Shown: positions 42,004-51,315, counted from the stretch's first letter. The stretch: 64,000 nt of DNA from Herbiconiux sp. L3-i23 (GCF_023734115.1 NZ_AP025737.1:1860001-1924000), one strand, 5' to 3'. The notes: generated from the letters alone by a model not told the origin. Program-made: numbers and translations.

Positions 42004-43539
42004 TCAGTGGTCCACTGCGACTCGGTCGCGGCCGGCCGGGATGACGCGCCACGCCACGACCGCAGCGATGGCGGTGAGCACCGCGGCGATGATGGCGGCG
42101 ATCTGCATGCCGGACGTGAATGCCTCCTGCGCCTGGGCGAGCACGGCCTCCGCCGCCGCTCCCCCGCCCGCGAGGAACCGGTCGGCCGACGCCAGCGATT
42201 CACTCACGCGGGCGGAAGCGTCGGCGTCGAAGTCCGACGGCAGGTTCAAGCCTGCACGGTAGGTCGCAGTCTGGATCGACCCGAGCACCGCGATGCCCAG
42301 GGCGACACCGAGTTCGTAGCCGGTCTCCGAGATCGCGGAGGCCGCTCCCGCCCGCTGCGGCGGCACCGCGGACATGACGGCGTCGGTGGAGACCGTCATC
42401 GCGACCCCGCTGCCAAACCCGATCACGACCAGCGCGGCGATCAGCCAGACCAACCCGGGCATCGCTTCGCCCACCGCGAGCAGGCCCATGCCGAGAGCAG
42501 CCACGGCGAGGCCCGCGGCGATGGTTGGCCCGCGTCCGAGGCGCGACACGAGCATCCCGACGATCGCGATGACCAGCAGCGAGGCGATGGTGGCGGGCAG
42601 CTCGGTGAGGCCGGCCTGCAGTGGGCTCAGCCCGCGCACGAGCTGGAGGTACTGCGAGAAGAAGAAGAGCATCCCGATGAACGCGAAGATCGCCATCGTG
42701 TTCGCCACGACCGCGCCACTGAAGGCCGGATTCGAGAAGAGACGGATGTCGATCAGCGGCTCCGCGAGGCGACGCTGACGGCGGACGAAGAACACACCGC
42801 TCGCCACACCGACCACGAGTGCGACGACGGCGGCGACGGTGACGCCGTCGGACGCGACGGTCTTGATGGCGTAGACCACGGGCACGATCGCCAGCATCGA
42901 CAGCGCCGCACTGAAGAGGTCGATGCGAGGGCGTGCCGGATTCTTCGACTCGGGGATCACGAGCCCGCCTGCGATCAGCAGGACCACAACGACCGGGACG
43001 TTGATGAGGAAGACGGATCCCCACCAGAAGTGCTCGAGCAGCGCCCCGCCGACGAGCGGGCCGACCGCGGCCCCGCCGGTCGCGCCGGCCGACCAGACGG
43101 CGATCGCTCTCGTCCGCTGCCGCGAGTCCGAGAACAGGTTGCGGATGATCGACAGCGTCGACGGCATGAGCGTCGCCCCGCTGACACCGAGCAGCACGCG
43201 AGCGGCGATGAGCAGTTCAGGTGTCGGGGCGAAGGCGGCGATCACTGAGGCGATGCCGAAGCCCGCGGCCCCGATGAGCAGGAGACGCTTGCGGCCGAAG
43301 CGGTCGGCGACGTTGCCCATCGTCACGAGCAGACCGGCGAGGGCGAACGAATAGATGTCGCCGATCCAGAGGATCTGCGTCGCCGTGGGATCGAGGGCCG
43401 CGGTCAGCGAAGGCACGGCGAGGGCGAGCACCGTGCCGTCGATCGCCAGAAGCACGACCGCGAGGGTCACGACGGCGAGGGCGGTCCACTCACGGGCACC
43501 CGCGAGGGAAGGGATTTCGGTGCGGGAGGTCGATGTCAC
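42004..43539 (-). CDS. MFS efflux transporter, DHA2 (EmrB/QacA) family
   Basis: 511 aa with about 14 membrane helices. Motif A is GNVADRFGRKRLLLIG and the drug-export motif C-like region is GATGGAAVGPLVGGALLEHF near residue 160. The helix-1 acidic pattern VLLAIDGTVLALAVPSL is typical of DHA2 proton antiporters. GTG start. Divergent from a TetR gene with a palindromic operator covering its promoter, so it is probably induced by its own substrate. Confidence 0.9.
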   Translation of the reverse strand: MTSTSRTEIPSLAGAREWTALAVVTLAVVLLAIDGTVLALAVPSLTAALDPTATQILWIGDIYSFALAGLLVTMGNVADRFGRKRLLLIGAAGFGIASVIAAFAPTPELLIAARVLLGVSGATLMPSTLSIIRNLFSDSRQRTRAIAVWSAGATGGAAVGPLVGGALLEHFWWGSVFLINVPVVVVLLIAGGLVIPESKNPARPRIDLFSAALSMLAIVPVVYAIKTVASDGVTVAAVVALVVGVASGVFFVRRQRRLAEPLIDIRLFSNPAFSGAVVANTMAIFAFIGMLFFFSQYLQLVRGLSPLQAGLTELPATIASLLVIAIVGMLVSRLGRGPTIAAGLAVAALGMGLLAVGEAMPGLVWLIAALVVIGFGSGVAMTVSTDAVMSAVPPQRAGAASAISETGYELGVALGIAVLGSIQTATYRAGLNLPSDFDADASARVSESLASADRFLAGGGAAAEAVLAQAQEAFTSGMQIAAIIAAVLTAIAAVVAWRVIPAGRDRVAVDH

Positions 43540-43549
43540 CCGATCAGCT

Positions 43550-43569
43550 TACCGACCAGTTGGTCGGTA
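43550..43569. promoter_or_regulatory. TetR operator
   Basis: Perfect inverted repeat TACCGACCA-GT-TGGTCGGTA, 10 bp from the efflux start codon. A further ACCGACC half-site at 43572-43578 lies toward the divergent TetR gene. Confidence 0.75.
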
Positions 43570-43619
43570 TTACCGACCGGGTCGTTTGATTTCTCGGTTG
43601 ATGCGCAGAGAATGGGGAG

Positions 43620-44195
43620 GTGAGCACTGACGATCGCCCCTCTCGCAACACCGAGCGCACACGACGCGCGATCCTCGACTCGGCCCGCGCTGTGCTGCGC
43701 CGAAGCGGCACCGGGGCGGCGATCGGCGAGATCGCGAACGAGGCGCAGGTGTCGAAGAGTGGACTACTGCATCACTTCCCGTCGCGCGAGGTGCTCCTCA
43801 TCGCGGTGGTCGAAGACACCCTCGACCGACTGCACCGGCTGGCGCGCGACCACATCGACCTGGCCGAGAACCACCCCGGCAAGGCGCTCCGCGGATACAT
43901 CCGCGCCGTCTTCTCCGACAACGACGACGTGCGCGACGTCTTCCACTACAGCGAATTCTGGAGTGTGCTGAAGATCGAGGGCATGGACGACCTCCTCCGC
44001 GCGGACGCGGAACGCTGGGATCGGTTCTTCGCCGAAGACGGTCTGCATCCCGACCGTGTGCTCATCGTGCGCAGCGCGGCCGAGGGGTTCGCGGGCGCGG
44101 TGAGCTGGGATCCGACCATCGACGACGAGTTGCTCGCGCACGGGCGTGGACTGCTGCTGGCTCTCACCGAGCAGGGCGGGCCGCTACTCCCCTAG
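43620..44195 (+). CDS. TetR family transcriptional regulator
   Basis: 191 aa. HTH at residues 12-58 (RRAILDSARAVLRRSG, IGEIANEAQVSKSGLLHHF). The C-terminal domain is of the TetR_C_6 kind (SEFWSVLKIEGMDDLLRADAERW). GTG start just after GGGGAG. Divergent from the DHA2 efflux gene across the operator at 43550-43569, hence most likely its repressor. Confidence 0.9.
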   Translation: MSTDDRPSRNTERTRRAILDSARAVLRRSGTGAAIGEIANEAQVSKSGLLHHFPSREVLLIAVVEDTLDRLHRLARDHIDLAENHPGKALRGYIRAVFSDNDDVRDVFHYSEFWSVLKIEGMDDLLRADAERWDRFFAEDGLHPDRVLIVRSAAEGFAGAVSWDPTIDDELLAHGRGLLLALTEQGGPLLP

Positions 44196-44216
44196 CCCGG
44201 GTGCCCGCCGGTCGTG

Positions 44217-44320
44217 TGCACGGATCAGGAGTTTGCACCCGAAACCGGGCAACTCGCACACGGATCAGGACCAATCCGGCCACTTCTCCTGATCGGCGCA
44301 TGAACTCCTGATCCGTGCAC
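44217..44320 (-). repeat. Extragenic palindromic repeat, GGATCAGGAG family, copy 2
   Basis: Inverted relative to copy 1 at 3081-3182. It shares the inverted ends and an internal GTGCGAGTTGCCCGGTTTC block. It sits between convergent TetR and glycosyltransferase genes, again at a 3'-3' junction. Confidence 0.8.
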
Positions 44321-44342
44321 CCACCAGTAGCGGGGTCGGACC

Positions 44343-45659
44343 TCAGGCGTGGTCGGACTCGAGGGCCTCGCGGGCGCGGCGGCGCAGCGAGCGGAACTGC
44401 TCGCGCAGCTTCGCCGACAGCGGCGGCACCTCGGTGACCGGGTCGTCGATCTGCTCCCCGCGGTAGAGCTGCTCGAACACGTCGAGGGTCGTCTCGATGT
44501 CGTGCGGCTCGATGAGTCGCAGCGACGCGTTCTTCATCACGTTGAGCTCGTCCTCGGGCAGACGCAGCACCTGCTCGAGCCGGTCGGCGAGCGCCTGCAC
44601 ATCGTCGGGCGGGAACAGATAGCCGTTCTCGCCGTCGTGCACGAGATGCGGCAGCGCCATCGCGTCGGCGGCGACCACCGGCAGGGCGGAGGCCATCGCC
44701 TCCATCGTCGCGATGCTCTGCAGCTCCGCGATGGAGGGCATCGCGAATACCGTCGCCTGGGTGAGGGTGCGGCGCAGCTTCGCGTCGCTCACCCGGCCGT
44801 GGAAGATCACGCGATCGGCGACCCCGAGCTTCTCGGCGAGGGCCTGCAGGTTCTTCAGCTGGTCGCCGCCGCCGATGATGTCGAGCTTAGTGTCGAGATC
44901 GGCCGGAAGCATGGAGACCGCCTCGATCAGCTTGTCGATCTGCTTCTCGCCGGTGACGCGTCCGGTGAACACGATGCGGTTCTCGGTGCGCGGCTCGAAG
45001 TTCGGCGTGTAGTCGGAGGCGCGGATGCCGCACGAGATCGCGTTGACCCCGGTGAGTCCCGTCATCTGCTCGAGGTAGAGCGCGGCCTTGCGGGTCGGGG
45101 TGGTGACGGCCGCCGACTTGCGCAGCACCCGCTCCGCGTCCTTCCAGGTGAGCTTGATGGCGAGCGGCCAGATGAAGCGGGGCAGGATGCCGGTGTGCTC
45201 GATCAGGTTCTCGGGCATGAAGTGGTTGGTCGCCACGAGACGGACGCCGGCGTTCTGCGCCTCGGTCGAGGCGCCGCGGCCCGCCATGATGTGCGACTGG
45301 ATGTGCACGACGTCGGGCTTCACGAGGTCGAGTGTGCGCCGGGCGTTCGCGCGCAGCCGCCACGGGTACGGGAAGCGCAGCCAGTCGTGCCAGGGCCAGC
45401 GCATGCTGAGGTCGCGGTGCACCGTGAAGCGGGCACCCCCGTGCTCTTCCTTCTTCACCGTGCGACGGTTGTTGTGCGACTGCGCCATGACGTGCACGTC
45501 GTGTCCGCGCTCCGACAGGCCGGCGGCGAGGCGGACAGCGAAGTTCGCCGCGCCGTTCACGTCGGGGGCGAAGGTGTCGCAGACGATCAGGACGGTGAGC
45601 TTCGTGGGCTCCTGCGTCTCGTTCGTCGGATCGAGTGGGGCGTCGATGGTCTTCCTCAC
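44343..45659 (-). CDS. Glycosyltransferase family 4
   Basis: 438 aa GT-B enzyme. The N-terminal acceptor domain has TVLIVCDTFAPDVNGAANF and the donor-binding domain IVFTGRVTGEKQIDKLI. The EX7E-like motif is in MPSIAELQSIATMEAMA, and PVVAADAMALPHLV follows. Related to actinobacterial mannosyltransferases of the PimB or MgtA kind that build phosphatidylinositol mannosides or glycolipids. GTG start at 45659; upstream in-frame codons include a proline/arginine-rich stretch unlikely to be translated. Confidence 0.85.
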   Translation of the reverse strand: MRKTIDAPLDPTNETQEPTKLTVLIVCDTFAPDVNGAANFAVRLAAGLSERGHDVHVMAQSHNNRRTVKKEEHGGARFTVHRDLSMRWPWHDWLRFPYPWRLRANARRTLDLVKPDVVHIQSHIMAGRGASTEAQNAGVRLVATNHFMPENLIEHTGILPRFIWPLAIKLTWKDAERVLRKSAAVTTPTRKAALYLEQMTGLTGVNAISCGIRASDYTPNFEPRTENRIVFTGRVTGEKQIDKLIEAVSMLPADLDTKLDIIGGGDQLKNLQALAEKLGVADRVIFHGRVSDAKLRRTLTQATVFAMPSIAELQSIATMEAMASALPVVAADAMALPHLVHDGENGYLFPPDDVQALADRLEQVLRLPEDELNVMKNASLRLIEPHDIETTLDVFEQLYRGEQIDDPVTEVPPLSAKLREQFRSLRRRAREALESDHA

Positions 45660-45717
45660 AATGCGTACTCGACGCTCGTCGCGGCTCTGCTGAGCGGCCC
45701 GCGCGTCACGCGGTATC

Positions 45718-45726
45718 GGGGGGGGG
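45718..45726. repeat. Nine-G homopolymer in an intergenic gap
   Basis: A run of nine G between the DMT permease 3' end and the glycosyltransferase start. It is about 60 bp upstream of the latter. The gap 45660-45800 holds no gene. Confidence 0.7.
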
Positions 45727-45800
45727 CGATCCCCTCCACGGTAGCCCATGGCCCCCATCCGGCGACCCGCCGGGCCGCGTGGCGGGAAAAGCGGCGTCGA

Positions 45801-46715
45801 TCAGCGCTTGATCTGCGGATGGTGGCGTGCGAGATCGAAGACGCCGAACACGGCGATCGCGCCGGCGACGATGAATGCGGGAACCGCCCACCACGGCGCT
45901 TGCGACGCCTCGCCGAGCACGATGATGCCGATCCCGACGGCGACCATCGGATCGACGACGGTGAGGCCCGCGATCACGAGGTCGGGCGGGCCCGACGAGT
46001 ACGCGGTCTGAACAAAGTAGGCCCCGAGTCCTGCCGCGAGTAGCAGTGCGGCGAGGCAGGTGAGGGTCAGCCACTCGAAGTCGCCCTGGATGACCCGGTT
46101 GATGACGACCTTCGCGAGGGTCGCGACGAAGCCGTAGAGCACGCCGGCGCCGATGATGTAGAAGATCGCCCGGAACCGGTGCCGGAAGAATCCGAACGCG
46201 AGGGCGAAGGCGACGAGTACGACGCCCAGCACGATGAGGATCGTGATGAGGTGCCCGTCGGTGATGGTCTGCTCGATGGCGGTGAGCGCCGCGATCGTGA
46301 CGAACAGGGCGACGCCGCCGACGCAGAGCGCAATCGCCCGAACCGTGCGTCGATTGAGGCGCGTGTGCGTCACGCGGGCGTTGAGGATCGCGGTGATCAC
46401 GAGCGCGATCGCGCCGAGCGGCTGCACGACGATGAGCGGCGCGAAACCGAGACTCGTCAGTTGCAAGACGATGGCGAGTCCCAGCATCAGGGTGCCGAAC
46501 ACCCACGACGGACGCTGGATCAGCGCGAGGATCTGCGCGACCGACAGGCCGCCGAGGGTCTCGCCCTTCTTCGCCTCCATCTTCGCGACGCCGCGATGCT
46601 GGAACTGGGCGCCGAGGCTGAGGAAGACGGCGCCGACGAGGGCGATCGGGATGCCGATCCACTGCGTCGACTGACGGATGATCTGCTCGGAGATGTCGTT
46701 CAGGTCCGGCGTCAC
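45801..46715 (-). CDS. DMT/EamA-like membrane transporter
   Basis: 304 aa with about nine hydrophobic segments and two halves typical of the drug/metabolite superfamily (GIPIALVGAVFLSLGAQF; PLIVVQPLGAIALVIT; AGLTVVDPMVAVGIGI). Close in layout to the mycobacterial DMT proteins annotated as magnesium- or multidrug-like permeases. GTG start, divergent from def across a 46-bp promoter gap. Substrate unknown. Confidence 0.82.
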   Translation of the reverse strand: MTPDLNDISEQIIRQSTQWIGIPIALVGAVFLSLGAQFQHRGVAKMEAKKGETLGGLSVAQILALIQRPSWVFGTLMLGLAIVLQLTSLGFAPLIVVQPLGAIALVITAILNARVTHTRLNRRTVRAIALCVGGVALFVTIAALTAIEQTITDGHLITILIVLGVVLVAFALAFGFFRHRFRAIFYIIGAGVLYGFVATLAKVVINRVIQGDFEWLTLTCLAALLLAAGLGAYFVQTAYSSGPPDLVIAGLTVVDPMVAVGIGIIVLGEASQAPWWAVPAFIVAGAIAVFGVFDLARHHPQIKR

Positions 46716-46761
46716 GCCCTCGACCTTATTACAGGCGGTCTTTCGCTAGGGTTAGGCCGCT

Positions 46762-47328
46762 ATGGCGATCCTTCCCATCCGCATCACCGGTGACCCGGTG
46801 CTGCACGAACCCGCACGTCCCGTCACCGTCTTCGACGACGAGCTGCGCACCCTCGTCTCCGACATGTACGAGACGATGCTCGCCGCTCCGGGCGTCGGCC
46901 TCGCCGCCCCTCAGGTGGGCGTGCCGTTGCGGCTGTTCGTCTACAACTATCCCGACGACGACGGCACCGAGCGGCGCGGCGTCGCCATCAACCCCGAGCT
47001 GTGGCTCTCGCCGACGCCCACGCACGAAGCCGACGAGGACTCCGAGGCCGAGGGCTGCCTCTCCGTGCCGGGCGAGCGCTTCCCGCTGGTGCGCGCCGAC
47101 AGGGCCATCCTGCGCGCCGTGGACCTCGATCAGAACCCGTTCGAGATCGAGGCCGAGGGCTGGTTCGCCCGCATCTTCCAACACGAGTACGACCACCTCG
47201 ACGGCGTGCTCTACGTCGACCGCCTCGACTTCCTCTACGCCCGCCGCGCCGCGAAGGTCATCCGGAAAGCGGGGTGGGGCATCGACGGCAACTTCTGGAC
47301 CCCGGGCATCGACGACCTCGAAGGCTGA
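46762..47328 (+). CDS. def: Peptide deformylase
   Basis: 188 aa. All three deformylase motifs are present: GVGLAAPQVG (residues 46-55), EGCLSVPG (about 97) and the zinc/iron HEYDHLDG (about 142). It removes the formyl group from nascent proteins on the ribosome. The C-terminal extension (AGWGIDGNFWTPG) is typical of actinobacterial enzymes. Divergent from the DMT permease; a TAGGGT hexamer lies 9 nt before the ATG. Confidence 0.95.
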   Translation: MAILPIRITGDPVLHEPARPVTVFDDELRTLVSDMYETMLAAPGVGLAAPQVGVPLRLFVYNYPDDDGTERRGVAINPELWLSPTPTHEADEDSEAEGCLSVPGERFPLVRADRAILRAVDLDQNPFEIEAEGWFARIFQHEYDHLDGVLYVDRLDFLYARRAAKVIRKAGWGIDGNFWTPGIDDLEG

Positions 47329-47351
47329 CCCATCTTCACCGCCTCACCCCT

Positions 47352-47421
47352 GCGAGCGCGGTGTGTTGCTCCCAGCGCTGGTGTTTAGACACCCGCGCTC
47401 GGAGCAACACACCGCGCTCGC
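47352..47421. repeat. Long inverted repeat, possible bidirectional terminator
   Basis: Perfect 21-bp arms (47352-47372 and 47401-47421) carrying GTGTGTTGCTCC and its complement. The 28-nt loop itself holds GGTGT-TTAG-ACACC. It sits at the 3'-3' junction of def and azlD. Confidence 0.85.
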
Positions 47422-47432
47422 GGGGGTAGAGG

Positions 47433-47738
47433 TCAGGTGAGAAGGCGGATCAGGGCTGCGACCGCCGCTGCCGCCAGGACGACCAGCACGAATGGGACTC
47501 GCAGGGCGAAGAGGATGGCGGCGACGCCGAGCGCCGGGATGCGGGCGTCCGCCTCGATCGCCTGACCCGAGCCGAGCGTCTGGACGGCGATGAGCGCTGC
47601 GAGCAGAGCCACGGTCAGCAGCTCCGCCGTCCGCGCCGTCGCCGGCTTCGCGAGCACCGATGCCGGCACCAGATAGCCGAGCAGCTTGAGGGCGAGGCAG
47701 GCGATGGACGCCAGCAGCACGATCTGCCACAGGGTCAC
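47433..47738 (-). CDS. azlD: AzlD family branched-chain amino acid exporter subunit
   Basis: 101 aa with four hydrophobic helices (LWQIVLLASIACLALKLLG; AELLTVALLAALIAVQTLG). GTG start overlapping the stop of the upstream azlC-like gene. AzlC and AzlD together export branched-chain amino acids or analogues. Confidence 0.85.
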   Translation of the reverse strand: MTLWQIVLLASIACLALKLLGYLVPASVLAKPATARTAELLTVALLAALIAVQTLGSGQAIEADARIPALGVAAILFALRVPFVLVVLAAAAVAALIRLLT

Positions 47739-48460
47739 GCCGCACTCCCCTCGCTCGTCGACCGTCGGCCGAACCAGTTCGTCAGCCCGACGACGATCGC
47801 GGTTACCGCGGCGACGAGCACGGGCAGCCCGGGCGGCAGCCACGGCGTGAGCACCGTCGCGACCACCGCGGCACCGATGGCGACGACGACCGGCTGCAGG
47901 CGCTTCAGCCTCGGCCAGAGCAGCCCGAGGAAGGCGGCCCCGGCGGCGGCGTCGAGCCCCCATGCGCGCACGTCGCCGAGCGCATCACCGAGCAGTGCGC
48001 CGATCAACGTCGTCAGGTTCCAGCCGAGGAAGACGGCGAGCCCGGTGACCCAGAAGCCCCGCCGACGACTCCGCGGCGTCGGCTGCGCGCTCGCCACCGC
48101 CGTCGACTCGTCGATCGTGAGCCAGGCCGCGGCGACCTGCTTCCAGAATCCACCGCCGACGATAGGCTTCGTGCGGATGCCGTACAGCGCGTTTCGCGCC
48201 CCGAGCAGCGCGGCGCCCGCGATGGCCGATCCCCCGGCCGCCGCCCCGCCGCTCGCGATGACGCCGACGAGCGCGAACTGCGACCCGCCGGTGAACATCA
48301 GCAGGCTGAGGACGCAGGTCTGCCAGACGTCGAGTCCGGCGGCGACGGAGAGCGCGCCGAACGAGATCCCGTACGCCGCGGTCGCGACTCCGACGGCGAT
48401 GCCCGCTCGTGTGGCCGCCCGCACCGCGGGGTCGGCCACGGCAGGCTCAGCGGGATCCAC
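47735..48460 (-). CDS. azlC: AzlC family branched-chain amino acid exporter subunit
   Basis: 241 aa from a GTG at 48460 that lies inside the end of the histidine kinase gene (14-bp overlap). AzlC signature GISFGALSVAAGLDVWQTCV and FTGGSQFALVGVI near the N-terminus; ALLGARNALYGIR follows. Seven or so membrane helices. Overlaps azlD by 4 bp and probably forms a kinase-azlC-azlD operon. Confidence 0.87.
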   Translation of the reverse strand: MDPAEPAVADPAVRAATRAGIAVGVATAAYGISFGALSVAAGLDVWQTCVLSLLMFTGGSQFALVGVIASGGAAAGGSAIAGAALLGARNALYGIRTKPIVGGGFWKQVAAAWLTIDESTAVASAQPTPRSRRRGFWVTGLAVFLGWNLTTLIGALLGDALGDVRAWGLDAAAGAAFLGLLWPRLKRLQPVVVAIGAAVVATVLTPWLPPGLPVLVAAVTAIVVGLTNWFGRRSTSEGSAA

Positions 48461-49337
48461 CGCGGGTGAGGTCGACGCCGTGCACGCCGTTGTGGTGCTT
48501 GAGCGCGGGGAACACCGCGGCGACCGAGAACCCGACCCCCGCCGTCTGGGATGCACTGAAGACGCCGCCGAACAGTTCGGTGCGTTCGCGCATCTCCTCG
48601 ATGCCGGGGCCGACGATCTCCTGCGTCAACGTGCGCAGGTCGTCCTCGACCGTGTACCCGGTCGACGTGTTCGGGTCGAGGCCGCGGCGCGCAGCAGCGT
48701 TGCGGAAGCCGTCGTCGTCGACCCGCACCTGGAGGCCCTGCGCCGTCCAGGTGAAGCCGACCCGAGCGGTCGTGCCGTCGCCGCCGTACTTGAGCGCGTT
48801 GGTGAGGGCTTCCTGGAGAATGCGGTAGACGGCGAGCTCCGCCGCGGGAGCGAGGTCGTAGGGTGCGCCGCTCTCCTCGAAGACGACGGACAGGCCGGCG
48901 TCGCGCATCAGCTTGAACAGGTCGCGGGTCGAGCGCAGCGTGGGCTGCGGCAGCATGTCGGCCTCGCTGTCGCGCACCAGGGTGCTGACCCGACGCATGT
49001 CGGCGAGCATCGCCCGGGCAGTCTCGCCCATGCCGATCGCACCGCGCACCGCCGCCTGCGGGTTGCGCTCCCCCGCCAGGCGGGCTCCTTCGGCGTCGGA
49101 GACGAGCGACGACACCCGGTGCAGGGTGAGATCGTGCAGCTCGCGGATGATGCGGAGCCGCCCGCCCTGCTCGGCCACGAGCATCTCGAGGTCGATCCGC
49201 TCGCGCGCCGATGCGTTGAGGTCGGCGAGCATCGTGCGGTACCGGCGACGCAGCAGCAGCCAGAGCACGAAGAAGACGACGGCCACCACGGCCAGCACGG
49301 GCACGAGGATCAGCCCGAGAGTGACGAGATCGACCAT
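48447..49337 (-). CDS. Sensor histidine kinase (HisKA_3 type)
   Basis: 296 aa. One N-terminal membrane helix (residues 5-30), then a HisKA_3 dimerisation helix with the phospho-His in IRELHDLTLHRVSSL and an HATPase domain (LAVYRILQEALTNALKYGG, N box). The G1/G2 glycines are partly replaced (DDDGFRN, GPGIEEMRERTELFGG). No response regulator gene is adjacent in the window, which is unusual for the NarX/LiaS type. Probably co-transcribed with azlCD. Confidence 0.82.
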   Translation of the reverse strand: MVDLVTLGLILVPVLAVVAVVFFVLWLLLRRRYRTMLADLNASARERIDLEMLVAEQGGRLRIIRELHDLTLHRVSSLVSDAEGARLAGERNPQAAVRGAIGMGETARAMLADMRRVSTLVRDSEADMLPQPTLRSTRDLFKLMRDAGLSVVFEESGAPYDLAPAAELAVYRILQEALTNALKYGGDGTTARVGFTWTAQGLQVRVDDDGFRNAAARRGLDPNTSTGYTVEDDLRTLTQEIVGPGIEEMRERTELFGGVFSASQTAGVGFSVAAVFPALKHHNGVHGVDLTRGGSR

Positions 49338-49448
49338 GCGGGCAGTCTATTTCCGCCGGTCCGCCGGAGCCCGGAGCCACTCGGCGCTGTCGGACCTCGG
49401 GCGCAGAATGTGTGTTGCACGGCACGCGTGCCCGGAAGGAGCCGACGG

Positions 49449-49787
49449 ATGGATGCGACCGCCGCCCGCGACGCGCTGACCCGCGCGCGCTCCGAAACCC
49501 GGGAGTTGCTTCGCAGTCTGGGAGCCGAGATCGACGGCATCGTCGACGCCCGCCGCGATTCGAACAACGACGACGAGCACGACCCCGAGGGCACCACGCT
49601 CGCCTACGAGCGTTCACAGGCCGACGCCCTGCGGGTCGGCGCGCTCGCGCGTCTCGACGAGATCGGCGGGGCGCTGGATCGGCTGAGCGCCGGCGACTAC
49701 GGCCGCTGCGAGGTGTGCGGCGCGGCCATCGCCGAGGGTCGCCTCGCCGCGCGCCCGTGGGCCTCCCGCTGCATCACCCACGCCTGA
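49449..49787 (+). CDS. TraR/DksA-family C4-type zinc-finger protein
   Basis: 112 aa. N-terminal coiled coil with acidic tip (residues 1-80, RDSNNDDEHDPEGT), then the zinc finger CEVCGAAIAEGRLAARP...C with ITH. Short DksA-like proteins bind the RNA polymerase secondary channel; some actinobacterial ones have other roles. ATG with AAGGAG at 7-nt spacing. Divergent from the histidine kinase. Confidence 0.88.
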   Translation: MDATAARDALTRARSETRELLRSLGAEIDGIVDARRDSNNDDEHDPEGTTLAYERSQADALRVGALARLDEIGGALDRLSAGDYGRCEVCGAAIAEGRLAARPWASRCITHA

Positions 49788-49849
49788 CCGGAGTGCAGCG
49801 GGCCACCGTGTCGAGCGGCGCGCGCCGCCTTGCCGATAGCGTCTGACGC

Positions 49850-51228
49850 ATGGCGAGAACGGGCAGGGCGCCGACGCCGCGGGCGCCGAAGCGATACCGG
49901 GTGAGCCGCACGCTCGACAGCGCCTTCTTCGTGTTCGCCGGAGCGGCCGCCGTGTGGCTCGCCTATCTCGTGCTCCGTCAGGGCTTCGACTCGGGCTGGA
50001 GCCAGGTGTGGTTCTACGTGCTGTTCTGGCTCGTGCTCGCTTACGTCGCGCTCCCCCGTCTGCACCGCATCCTCACCGACATCTACGTGCCCGACTACTT
50101 CATCGGCCGCACCCGCACGAGCGACGGCCTGCTGGGCGACCCGGTGAACGTCGCGCTCCTCGGCTCCGAGGAGCAGGTGCACCAGGCCATGCTCGCGGCG
50201 GGCTGGACGCGGGCCGACGACGTGTCGCTGCGCAGCGGATGGCGGATCGTCGCGTCGACCCTGCTGCATCGAAGCTACGACCGGGCGCCCGTCAGCCCGC
50301 TGCTGCTGTTCGGCCGCAATCAGGACTTCGCCTACCAACAGGAGGTGCGCGGCAACCCGTCGCGGCGCCACCACGTCCGCTTCTGGCGCTGCCCCGACGG
50401 GTGGCGCCTCCCCGGCGGGGGGCCCGTGCCGAGTGGCTCGCGGCCGGCACCTACGACCGCTCGGTGGGCTTCTCGCTCTTCACCCTGCAGATCACCCACA
50501 AGATCGCGCCGGACACCGACGCCGAACGCGACCACATCCTCAGCACGCTCACCTCGAGCGCCCCCGCCGTCTCGGTCACCATGCTCGAGGACTTCGCGAC
50601 CGGCTACCACGCGCGCAACGGCGGCGGCGACGCCATCGAGACCGACGGCGACCTGCCGGTCGTCGACCTCCGCGCGGTCACCGTGGACGCCACCGCGGTG
50701 AACGAGACGGCCGTCCCCGTCCCAGCCCCGAAGCGGCGGCGGGCGGGTGCGCCCGAGAAGCGCGTCCTTCGCCCCTCCCCCACCGTCTTCGGCGCCGTCG
50801 TCGTGATGCTGCGTGCCGTCACCCCTCTCGTCGTCTACGTGGGGGCGGTGCTCGGCTGGTCGGGCCTCGGCGACGTGCTGCTCATCGACGACAACGCGCG
50901 GTCGCTGAGCGACTCGGAGATCGAGGCCGAATCCACCCTCTACCTCGCGGTCGCGATCGTCTTCCTCGTCTACCAGGGCGGCTTGGGGCTGCTCGTGCTG
51001 TTCGGCAGTGACATCGCCCGCATCGTCGTGATGCTCGGCGCGGTGGGCAGCATCGCCGTGTCGGCCGTCGCGCATTTCCAGGACGGCCAGGAGATCTCAC
51101 TGGCGACGAACCTGGTGTCGCTGTCGCTCGACATCCTGATCCTCACCGCGCTGTCGAGCTCGCGGGCCCGCGACTTCGCCCACCGTCGGCGCGCTCCTCA
51201 GGCGCACCCCACCCTCACCGCAACCTGA
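49850..51228 (+). pseudogene. LssY C-terminal domain membrane protein with a frameshift
   Basis: N-terminal half (two membrane helices, then VNVALLGSEEQVHQAMLAAGW) reads from the ATG at 49850. After FWRCPDGWRLPGGG, homology moves to another frame (RAEWLAAGTYDRSVGFSLF) and runs to the TGA at 51226-51228, with three or four more membrane helices. Adding one G to the G6 run at 50417-50422 restores a single frame of about 459 codons. LssY_C proteins are membrane proteins of unknown function often linked to PAP2 phosphatases. May be a sequencing error or a slipped homopolymer. Confidence 0.78.
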
Positions 51229-51229
51229 A

Positions 51230-51250
51230 AAAGGGGGCGAAGTCCCCTTT
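51230..51250 (+). terminator. Terminator hairpin
   Basis: AAAGGGG-GCGAAGT-CCCCTTT directly after the LssY_C stop, followed by TCTCG. It separates that gene from the flavodoxin-like gene. Confidence 0.75.
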
Positions 51251-51315
51251 CTCGACGCCGGACTTCCGAGCACCGTGCTTGCTGAGCGCATCGCTCGCGG
51301 AAGAAGGGACGGGTC

